DNA of 64,000 nt from Acanthochromis polyacanthus (lineage: Eukaryota; Chordata; Actinopteri; Pomacentridae): the NCBI RefSeq assembly GCF_021347895.1, contig NC_067121.1, positions 13,279,962 to 13,343,961 of the forward strand, written 5' to 3'. This document shows, piece by piece, positions 35,101 through 47,100 of the stretch (the stretch's first letter is position 1; each line of letters opens with the position of its first letter). The notes beneath the pieces were generated by a model. It did no database searches and was not told where the DNA came from. It was given only the letters and a program-made list of their open reading frames with translations. Position numbers and translations under genes: made by a program.

Positions 35101-38100
35101 TAAATGACATGATGTCCAGAACATACAGCTGTAGAAGGAGAGAAGTGGTAGGCCAATCTGTGCAGATTGCAGAGTTCAAAGAAAGATGGCCTGCCCTGTT
35201 TGAGCCATTACAGGTAAATAAAGTTACCGAGCAATCATCCTGTCATGCCAGAAAATACCTGTATTACAACTCAATGTAGCATGTATCCTTATTTGGAGAT
35301 AAAATCCTTTTTTTTTTTTTTTTTTTTGCATAGCATCTTTTGGTTTGTAAGATATAGCAGAAACACGACTTCATATAATAAGACAATCAAGTCTTGGAGT
35401 GAGTACAGTGGAGTGAGTAAAATGAAGTGCAGTCAAAACTTACACTGAATAAATTGTCTCATATTGAGTAAAGGCAATGAAGAACAGAGTTACATGAGTT
35501 TTTTTATGTGGGAGTTGTTACAATAGCTTTTCTTGGGTTGCCAGTTAATTTTATGTCACTAAGCTTACTGGCTAATCATTGCAGCTCTAGAACTAGCTGC
35601 TCAGCGATGCTAACATTCTTCATTCTTCCTTTTATTCATTTGGAAATGACAAAATGGTTAAGTACCTTCTCTGACTTTTTCCACCCGTGCTGCTCAGGAT
35701 TATATGGGATATTGCAATATCCCATATAATCCCAGTGCTACAATGTGGCAAAAAACAAAAGGGAGAGGTTGCGTGTTGTAAATTTGTTGTACAGAGAATG
35801 CTTGTGAAAGAAATCTGGAATTGGCACTTCTTGGAAAGGAAAAAGCAAGGTCTGGTTACTCACTTGTTTTTGGACATTTCAATAAAAATATACAGTTCTC
35901 ATCAGGTATTAAGATTACAGAGTTGTAACTGATTTAATGAGCCATTCGCAGTTTCACTGTACCGGCCGTGTGTACTGAGACTTGCATGGCTTAATCTTTG
36001 AGGCAAGCATATGCTACTGGCAGGATCAGCCAGGTAGCCCAGACGGGACGAACGTGCGGCGCACGCCCGAGCGTAGAGCTTCTCAGGATGATATGGGATA
36101 TTGCAATATTTAGTCTGATTTTAGCCCTTTTGTATTTCATGTCTTGATCCTTCCTCATTTTTGTTTAGCTCCTGTAACATGTAAATTTCCCTGTTGAGGG
36201 ATCAGTAAAGTTTATCTTATCATCCTGAGCAATATCCCATATCATCCTGAGCAGCACTGGTGGAAAAGGTCAGAGAAGCTACCTAACCATTTTGTCATTT
36301 CCAAATGAATAAAAGGAAGAATGAAGAATGTTAGCATCACTGAGCAGCTAGTTCTAGAGCTGCAATGATTAGCCAGTAAGCTTAGTGACACAAAATTAAT
36401 TGGCAACCCAAGAAAAGCTATTGTAACAACTCCCATATAAAAAAACTCATCAGAGAAGCTAAAGGTCAGAGAAGCTACCTAACCATTTTGTCATTTCCAA
36501 ATGAATAAAAGAAAGAATGAAGAATTGAGAGCCTTTTGTTGCAGACTGACAATAGTTAGTCCATATTGTCCAAGGCTCAATCATATTTTAGCAGTTTGCA
36601 CAGTCTTAAGTTATATTTGACCAAGCATGTAACAAGTGTTCAAGCACCTGTTAAAGGCCTATTTAGCAATGTTCTTCTTTTTCTTGGGCCAAGTCAAAAC
36701 CTGTATGATGTTGCTTGGACCCAGTTATACTTCCTTACAAGTTTTCTGATTAGTTTTTATATCCAAAACTGTCTTTTTGTAATAACACCTGCATGTTAAA
36801 ATGTTTATGATCTTTCTAAAAGATTCTCCTTCTTTGAATGGAATACACAAAAAACATACAGCGTGCAGGATGGTTGCAAAGTAGAAATGACAGCAGTGCC
36901 CTGTGGTGGAAAAACTTAAGAGTGACAGTATTTCCTTCAATATGTTTCAAACTCAGAAAAAGCCTACAACCCAAAGAGCAGCCTCAAACTGCAAGTATTT
37001 TATTACATGATGTGGGAATATGTCTGTGTTACTTGCTGTAAATGTTTGTCTTCAGTGTCATACACGAAAAAAATCCTATCTTTCAGATAAAGGAAGAGTT
37101 CCGAAGGTGCAACACCATTCCTCTGGAGTCCACATTCATCTCCCAGCTGGACGGGTATATGCCAAAGTTCCTGGAATTATTCAGGTCCAAAGGGGGAGCT
37201 GTTGGACAACGCATGAAGAATGTGCTGACTGACCTGATTCAGGTGAGGTCAACATCACAAAAAGTGAATGAGGCCAAATTGGAGCTTGAGCAACAGGGTG
37301 TGCACATATCAACCACAACATTAAAGCATGTGACAGGTAAACGGGGTAACACTAACTGATTCATTGCATTGTTCTGCTGGCAAATCTAGGGGCCTAAATT
37401 CATGTGGATGTTACTTTGGCATATATCACTTACATAAACATTGCTAAGAGACCAAGTGGGTCCCCTGTGGCCCACATGGCATTATCCTCTCTCAGCAGAA
37501 CAATGCACCATGCCACACTACAAAAATCTGCTAATCCAGATTGTCCAGAGTCTGTGGAAGATCAAAATTCAGAGATTCAAGGGCAAAATGCCAAATTTGC
37601 CAGTCAGTGTCATAGGGGAGTTTATATTGAATACTGAGCTGAAATCAATATCTTTCTGATGCAGGTGGTTTTAATGTTATGTGTAATCATGTGTGCCTTG
37701 CATTTAGACATACTACTGGTCATGAATTGTCATTTAGGTAATTATGAACTGAGAAAATGAAACGCGCCCTTAAAGATCGTGTCCGGAGTTTGAATCGCAG
37801 CGTCTCCCAAAACACTGTTGGTCCCACCCTCCCTCTGATTTCGCCCCTTTATTTGTGCACGCGCGCAGTACCTGACAGGAGTGCCCGGAGTGCTGCAGCA
37901 TCTTGCCTGTTTTGCTGTTTTCCACTCTTCTACATTTAGTACATTTAGTAAATAATAAAGGAATTGTGTTAGAATTCTGTATTGAGTCTAACTTGTCCTA
38001 ATACCAAAATAACATGAATCTGCTAGGACGAACGAGTAAAGTTTCAATATGTGATTACACTCGTGTATCCCTCTCGATGACGTTGTTTATCAAACTGCAT

Positions 38101-41100
38101 TTACGCGTGTATATGTGTTACATTGTTTATTTATTTCTATCTAGAGTTCAGAATTGCATGACTCCTCTGACGAAGAGTATGTCCCAGACGCCCCAACATC
38201 TTCCTCCAGAGGTCGGGCATCTAAACGAAGCCGCCAGGCGGGCTATGGAGGCCGTGGTCGGGGAGCGACGCGAGCACCCCGAGCCAAAAAACGTCCTGCA
38301 GTCTCTTGGCCTGACAAGCCGTGGGATTGGTAACTTTTCTGGAAGTTGCTGAGCCCTGATGCTCTCTCCTCCACAAGCAAAACAAATGTGCGCGCGGTTG
38401 CGTAGTGCGTAGCTCGCCCACCTCTGCATGGGCTTGCTTGCTGTGCGCGTAACCGTTGATTGACAGCATGACAAAGCTGAAGCTCGAACTTGATTGGTCG
38501 GCAGCAACCGGCGCTTTTTGGAATAACATGGGGGTCTATGAGAGGAAGGTGGAGCTCATGAATAAATGTTCATATCGCGTCATACTAACATTATATTATA
38601 GTATCGAACTAGACTAACACATTTAAGCTTTGTTAAAAAATGATACATAAATTGAAAACAAACGGAAACTCTGGACACAAGCTTTAAGAAATGACACAAG
38701 AGAAATAAAATTGCTTGAGTTTTAATTTTTGATCCAATTATAGGACCCCCATGCCTCAGTTGTGAAGAAGAGGGATGTGACTCTGAGATGTCTCATCGAG
38801 TACATGGGGGAGAGTGTGCAGGATCTCATCTCCGACTACTATGTAAGTATTTTTACTGGATATGGGTGAGAAAGAAAATCTTCATGCTTTGATTCTGATC
38901 TAGTATTTCAGATCAGTTCAGATATTCACAAAAGCATGTTTGTAGGCACACAATTAGTAGTGCTATAATGATAATAAAAATAATTTACAACTTACCTGTG
39001 AGGGCAAAGTGGAGCACTTCAGTGGTTTGCTGTAAAACATGCACACACCAGGGGGCTGTACTACAGTGCCTATCATAAGTATTCACCCCCTTTGATGTTT
39101 TACCCTTTTATTGCTTTCATAAATCAATCATGGTCAATAAAATTTTGCTTTCTTAACAAAAAAATGTTGGAAAAAACTCTTTAATGTCAAAGTGAAAACA
39201 GATTTCTATAAAGTAATGTTAATGAAAGAAAATTATATAAATAAAAATAATTGTTTGCATAATTATTCACCCCCTTCAAGTCAGTATTTAGTAGATGCAC
39301 CTTTGGCTGCAATCACACCAGTGAGTCTGTATGGATAGGTCTCAATCAGTCTTGCACATCTGCCCACTGCAATTTTGCTCCATTCTTCTTTGCAAAACTG
39401 CTCAAGCTCTGTCAGGTTGCGCGGGTATCGGGCATGAACAGCCCTTTTCAAGTCCAGCCACAAATTCTCTATAGGATTGAGGTCTGGGCTTTGACTCGGC
39501 CACTTCAGAACATTTACCTGGTTCTTTTTTAACCATTCCTGTGTAGCTTTTGCAGTATGTTTTGGATCATTGTCTTGCTGGAAAATAAATGTTCTCTTGC
39601 AGACTGAAAAAGATTGTCCCCCAGGATTTCAGTGTATTTTGCAGCATTCATTCTGCCCTCTGTCTTTACAAGCCTTCCACGTCCAGTTGCTGAGAAATAT
39701 CCCCACAGCATGATGCTGCCACCACCATGCTTCACAGTGGAGATGGTGTGTTTTTGGTGATGTGCAGTGTTTGGTTTCCGCCAAACATGACGTCTTGTCT
39801 GATGGCCAAAAAGCTCAATTTTGGTCTCATCAGACCAAAGAATCTTCTTCCACTTGACCATGGAGTCTTCCACGTGCTTTTTGGCAAACTCTAGTCGAGA
39901 TCTAATATGACTTTTCTTCAACAGTGGCTTTCTCATTGCCCCTCTCCCATAAAGCTTTGACCGGTGAAGAACCCAGGCAGCAGTTGCTCCATGCACAGTC
40001 TCTCCCATCTCAGCAGCTGAAGCTTGTAACTCCTTCAGAGTAGTTGTAGGGGTCTTGGTGGCTTCTCTCACTAGTCTCCTACTTGCACAGTCACTCAGTT
40101 TACGAGGGCGGCCTGATCTAGGGAGATTCACACAAGTGCCATATTCCTTCCATTTCTTGATAATTGATTTCACTGAACTCCGGGGCATGTTCAGTGCCTT
40201 GGAAATTTTTTTGTAACCATCCCCTGAATTGTACTTCTCAATAACCCTTTCCCTGAGTTGCTTAGAGTGTTCTTCTGTCTTCATGGTGTAATGGTAGCCA
40301 GGAATACTGATCAACCACTCTCTGGACCCTTCAGACACAGGTGTTTTACAACTCAATCACTTGAAACACACCCACACCACTCAGGTGATCTTCATTTCAC
40401 TAATTGTGAGACTATTGACAACAATTTGATGGACCTCTATTGAATTAGACCATTAAATTAAAAAGGGGGTGAATAATTATGCAATTATTTTCATTTATAT
40501 AATTTTCTTTCATTAACATTACTTTATAGAAATCTGTTTTCACTTTGACATTAAAGAGTTTTTTCCAATATTTTTTTTTGTTAAGAAAGTTAAATTTTAT
40601 TGACCATGATTGATTTATGAAAGCAATAAAAGGGTAAAACATCAAAGGGGGTGAATACTTATGATAGGCACTGTATGAAGCTGGCTTGACATAGCCAGGC
40701 TTTTTTTGTGTTAGTCAGCTCAACAAAAACTAAATCCCAAATCAGAGATTATGGTTGTTTCCAACTTTCTTTGTTAACTCAGGCTTTATCCTTCAATCTC
40801 TGTGCATGTTCACATAAAAGTGGGCATTTAACGCGTCATGTGACTCTTATGCTGCACTAAATGTATCAATGGTATTCCACTGCTTGAGTCAAGACGTTGT
40901 TGTAATGGAGAGCTATGTAGAGTTTTAAAACAATTATGACAATAAAAAGTGCTACTGCTGCAAATGATGCAAGATGGAAATGCTGGTAGAAAACATCTGT
41001 TAATATATTTATTTTACCGATCAATAAAGCCACTTATTTCTAACTGACAGCTGCGCAATAAAGTTAAACTTCAAACCTAATTTATTTAAACATATTGTAT

Positions 41101-44100
41101 TGAAGTGCATTTAGGTCTGACACTGTTCCATAGTGCAGGATATCATCTTTTTTTGGCCAAATTAAAGTGAAACTAATATTACTGACTGAGTATTCTCTGT
41201 AATAAATACTAATAAACTATCAACTGCAGTACCAGCAATGTAAATGGACTCGACAGCAAATCTGGACCAAACATAAAATCGTGTTTATGTGATGTCGGCA
41301 TCACTAACTGAATACATGTTTGGTTTCTGTGGCAATGCAATGCATACAATCAGGCCCGGAGTGGCTAATCAGGAGGACCGGGACAATTCTTGGTGGGCCG
41401 GTCTGATGTTTGGGCCACGAGGGCCGGCCTTCACTTTTTGTTTGTTTTGTTTTTTAGGGCGGGTGTTCAGTCATGGCACTGGTCTGATCATGTATAGTAC
41501 TGCAGCGGCCCCTGGGCCGCCTCCACTGGCAGCTCTTTTTTTTTTGTGTGTGTGCAGGTGCACCCTGACATAACACGTCCGTCCACACAGTCAGAGGTGT
41601 TTAAAAGATGGAAAATAGAATGAGCAAGGCTGGCACGAAGAAAGCAAGAATTAAAAAGAGGAAAGCTCTGGAAACACATGCAGTCAAATGTGCTGAAATT
41701 GTAGACTTTTTCACTAAAATGAGCTCCCGGTTTGAAACGTCAAATGAGGACGATGAAACGGTACGACAAGATATTTAACTTTGCCTTCAAACCACCCTTC
41801 AAGTTAATTATCAAGTCAATGAATTGTGTGGCATTGTGGCACATCACATAACATTATACAATTTAAATAATAGTATGATGCGACGTCGCATATCTGGGTA
41901 ACTTTGTCTTGTAGCCCCTCAGAGTCTGAAGAAATCCAGCACTAAGCAGCTGCCATGAGCCCACAAGTCCAGAGTGGTTCATTGAGTGATTATTCGAGTG
42001 AATATAATGAAGAGTATGGTGTAGACCTGCTCTATAGGAGAAGTGCCTTGAGATGCTAGATGATTCAGCACTATGGAACTGACCTGAACTGATCAGAAGG
42101 CTTTGTAAAAAGAGGAGATTTGTGTTTAGAAGTATGAGTATTTTTAAAAAGTGATTTAGTGTCAGAAGCAGAGCCACGAGCCAGTAGTGATGAGAAGATT
42201 ACTCCTGTCAGTGTGGAAAGAACAGGTGAGCTGTTGTAACAGAGTGTGTGAACAAGCAAGCATTAGTTCCAGTATAATTACTTTCTATGCCCACAAAATA
42301 GCAGAGACCCGTTTTATTTTTTAATCATTAAAACTAAGATAGTAAATACAGGAAGCCCACAAATGAGCGTGAATAGAGTGAAAGTAATATGAAATAAGCC
42401 TGCATATTTTGCCATTAAAAATACCTTAATTGGTTGATTCAAAATGTCTGTACAGATTCTTTTTTTTATTGTGATACAGGTGCAGGCGAGTCTAGGGAAA
42501 CTAGAGGAAGTGTGAAAGGAGAGCAGAGTTTTCTCAGGGACTGATCACAGGAGCAGAACCCTGAACCACAAGTTAGGGATGAGACAGATGAAGATGAGTC
42601 GGTTCATAGTTTTGATTACTTTGCTCACCTTCAGTCACAGGATGTAAATACATGCATTGTGATGTTGTAAAGAGTAGTGTTGGAGATTTGCCCTTTAACT
42701 GATGTTCTCATATTTGTGAAATCTAAGTTGTGATGGAACTGTTTCCTTGCAGAGCAAAAAGAGATGATAATGTTATTAGAAACTGCAACACTTTGATTTT
42801 TTAAATTTTATTCTTTTAATTCATTTTTTAAGGTCTGGATATCTGTGAACACTTATTTGGTTTTTTTTGTTTTTTTAAACTTCTTTTTATTGTTTTAACA
42901 AAGGAAATACAACATTATTGTGCAAATAGAACAATTAAATACATTATGATGAAATAAATCAAAAATAACCCCATTCCACCCTTCCCTTTGGTACCTTTCC
43001 CCTACACAAAACAAAACAAATAAACCATAAAAAGGACGTGGGACAAGCCAGGCATACATAGCCCAAGTGCACATAAAGAGTTAAACAAAATAATCCTAAG
43101 TACAAAAAATAAAATTCTTCTTAGCATATTCTGTGGTGTGACCTTAATGAATCAAGTTATAGAAATCACTCCAATCAACAGCTCAATCTGGTATAAATGT
43201 AAATTGTGTGCTGTTAATAGGACAAAAAATGGATTCCAGATCTTACTAAACTTTTCTGATTGTCCATTAATCGGCAACCTAATTTTTTCAAGTTTTACAA
43301 AGTGTAAGACATCCCTGAGCCCCCACATGTGTGTGGGAGGTGGAATAGATTTCCATCTTAATAGAATTAGCCTCCAGGCAAGAAGAGTAGCAAAGGCCAA
43401 GGTGTCTTACTGTGAGGAGGAGAGGCTGAATGGGGGCAATGGAACTCCAAAAATAGCTATGAACGGACATGGTGGAATCAGTACACCTATATAGATAACG
43501 TGGAGAAGATTTCTTGCCAAAATTTAGAAAGAAGTGGGCATTGCCAGAACATATGAAAATAATTAGCAGGGGTATGATGGCAACGATCACAAGATGGTGA
43601 CACATTCTTAAACAGCTTTGCCATACGTTCTTTGTATAGTGAGCACGGTGTAAAATTTTACATTGAATAAAACAGTGTTTGGCACAAATAGAGGATTTAT
43701 GCACCTTACGTAAAGCCTCACACCAGATGTTTCCAGAGATCTAATCTCCCGTTTCACTGTTTCTGAGATGATAGCCTCAAATTTTGTGACAATGTCCGTC
43801 CTCATCTCCTCCATCATCACCTAAATGCTCTGTAGCATCGCTCCATTAGCATCCATCATCTCAGGTGATTCAGGCTCCGGCAATTGACGGGGCTTTTGGC
43901 GAGCTGGTTTGACAGAGTCGGTCTTGGTTCGGGATGTCGACATAACGAACCTTGTAAATGCAAGTACAAGCACTATGATACTGCAGTATAATGGGTTTTG
44001 AGGAATAAAGAAGGTAAATTTAGTTAACCCCAAAGGAGCTACCACGAGACACGTCCTACACGGTTAAGCTCACGAGCGCCCCCCTGTGAACACTTATTTG

Positions 44101-47100
44101 AACAGAATATTGATTCTGATATTGTCGAAAAGTATGTGCTGTCAATAATAATGTTTGAGATGTGCACTTACGTTGAAATAAATCCACATTGTGAAGCAAC
44201 TGTTACTTCCACTGAATTGGAACTATTTTAGAAAAATATGCTGAATTACAAGGTTGTACAGAAAAGTGTGCTATTGTAGACTTAACATGAAAGGTTATAA
44301 TTACATGATTTTAACAATAATATGTCATGATCTAAAGTGGGCCAGTGTGAGACATGAAACTCCAGGGCTGAAAATGAATCCCACTCCGGCCCTGCGTACA
44401 ATATACAATACTGTAACTGCACAGCTTCATTCAGTAATGTCCAGCTCAACAGGTTTGCAGATAAAACATATCTTGTCGGCTGAGAATCTGTATCTGTTAA
44501 TAAAATCAGTGTAAGTATGGCTCGTGAAGAATCATCAGGAAATGCTTTGTTTCAAGGGAGGTGCTTCTTACAGCCGAGTTATATCTAAAGCTCTGAACAT
44601 AATCTGCCCTGGACCAGGTTAGATAAGCAGCATTAGTTACCGTGGTGATCTAGCAGGTTAAAAGAGCAAAACTGAAAACTCTGACTTTAAGCCCAACTCA
44701 CTAACCTCACTTCGTAATACAGCTGCAGTTTCTATTTGTTTGTTTTTCTTTTGTGAATAAACATTAGTAAACAATCCAGGGAGACACTGATACTGTTGTA
44801 TTGCTCCGTGCACTTAAACAGTCACAAACATTTGAGTAACAAATGTAAAAGAGAGCAATGTTTGGCTCCTCTCACCTCTGCACAGAAGAAGAAGAAGGTG
44901 TGAATGGTGGATGCAATTAGAAAAATGCCCTTTGAGGCAGCTAATTTCAGTTTTATATTTCTGACTTAAAAACAAATGCATGAATCATGTTCATAGTAAT
45001 CCCCGGTTCGAACTTACAGACACAGTCACATCCTACATGATTATTTGTAAGGACTTTGGGGGAAAAGAAAAAAGAAAGCTTTCAGCCTCACCAACCCCAT
45101 ATTGACTCTGTGTCAATATGGGGTTGGTGAGGCCTGCAGGGCCTCACCAACTACAAGAGACCATCCTCCCACACACCCAGTTTCCCCTCAAATCACATGA
45201 CACAACTCCACTCATTACCACCTGACCCTGCACCAGCACACAGAACTCACCCACCTCACGGTTTCAGCCCCCACCTGTCAGTGGATCACATTTCTGACAG
45301 TGTGGCAGCAACAGGTGAGGCTGTGGATGATCATACTCATACCTAGACAATAAGCACTGGCATTCCACAGGGATGTGTCTGCTCTGCTCTGCTTTTTCCC
45401 TCTATACTACTGACTTCAGCTCAGGGATCCATCTGTTCAACTACTCAAGTTTGCAAATGCCACAACAGTCATCGGCCTCGTATGGGATAGTGATGAGTCT
45501 GCATTCAGACAAGACATTGAACAGCTGGCCTCCTGGTGTCCTTACAAGTTAGATATGAATACAATCAGAATGTGGAAATGACAGCAGATTTCAGGAAGAG
45601 TCCACCTACACTATGCCCCCTCACCATAATCAACAGCACTGCGTCCACAGTGGATACCGTCAGGTTTCTGGGATCCACAGTCTTCCAGGATGTGAAGTGG
45701 ACACTCAACATAGACACAATTAACAAAAAGGCCGAGCAGAGGAAGTACTGTCTGTGACAGCTCAGGAAGTTCAACCTGCTCCAGGAGCTGTTGATCCCGT
45801 TCTACACTGTGATAACTCAGTCTGCTCTCTGGAGTTCAGTTACTGTCTGGTCTGGCTCGACCATCAAAATGGACAAGGACAGATGATGATAGACACTCAG
45901 GAATGAAACACAAAAAACATTGGGGCCAACCTGCCTTTTATCCAGGTTTCAGACATGTCCAGACTGAGAAAAGGGGCAGGTAACATTATTGCAGACTTAT
46001 CATATAGTGGACATAATCTGTTCCAACTCCTCCGCTCTGGTAGGGGCTTCGTAACACTGAATCCCAAAACAGCTTGCCTGGAAAATCCAGACTGACTTTA
46101 TTTATGTATTAATATAAATACAAATAAAGGTAGTCTTGGCATTGTGATGATAGGAGACAGTTTCAAAAAGGAGGGGCTAACGAATGCAGCTTGAACGAGA
46201 AAGAACCAATCAGCGTAACACGGATGTGACGCACAAACCAATCGACCTTGAAGTCCATGTAGTCCAAACAACAGTGGCATGCAGCCGAGAAAGCGTCATG
46301 GTGAATGATTACTGCCGTTTTTGTCACAAAAATCTGCGAATACATGGGGTACTCTCAAGTACAACACTTATTTTTGAAAAGGCTACGCAACAAAAGACTC
46401 CTTCCGAACGAATAGCGGTGTTAGGAATAACTTTGTTAATGTTTGTGTTTGGTTACGGGAGGTGCGCAGGTGTTTTATGGGTAATCCAGGCGCTGAAAAT
46501 GACGCAGCATTAACTCCCACCTCCCGTGCTATGATTGGTCATACCAAACGTTCCCAGGAGGGAAACGTGATTCAATTCGCCCAATGCCAAACTGATTCTC
46601 CTGTATCTCCTAACATGGAGATAGGAGATTACATGGAGATTCAGTTTGGATTTTCCAAGCTACAAAACAGCCAGAGACGAGAACAGTTTTTCCAACTGGC
46701 TATCAATATGATGAACATTTAAATCAATCAGAAACAACTTTGTCTGATTCCCAACCCTGAACTACTGTATATACTGCAGAAACCCTTTATCAAAGACTTG
46801 TAAATATGTAATTTTTGAAATGCTGCTCTCTGTTCCATTACACCTTTGTCAACCTTTGTCATGTATATAATGTGTCAATAACTTTGTATGTATGTTCTGC
46901 GTATTTACACTAAACTATTGTTCAGTGCAATTTTGTATTTGAAATCTGGTTCACTTTAAACATGCTCTTTTACACATTTGTAATTATACATAGTAGTTTA
47001 ACTATCATTTTCCTTCCATAGCCTGTTGCCCTTGTGAATGAATGAATAAATGAATTTTTTATTATTGTGTCTTACATACATTCAGTATGCCCAGCCCTAA

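Larger units (their letters stand above)
35496..36449. repeat. Large foldback (about 215-bp arms) in intron 2
   Basis: 35496-35715 and 36237-36449 are reverse complements with a few differences. Both read, on opposite strands, [12 protein letters not shown] and HLEMTKWL, a by-product of the repeat and not a gene. The spacer holds an 18S rRNA fragment and a LINE-like tail. Part of the right arm is repeated again at 36464-36515. Confidence 0.85.

Noticed and set aside
35508..36436. Membrane-protein-like frames on both strands ([12 protein letters not shown])
   Set aside because: The two frames are the same sequence in the two arms of a foldback, with no homologs that I recognise.
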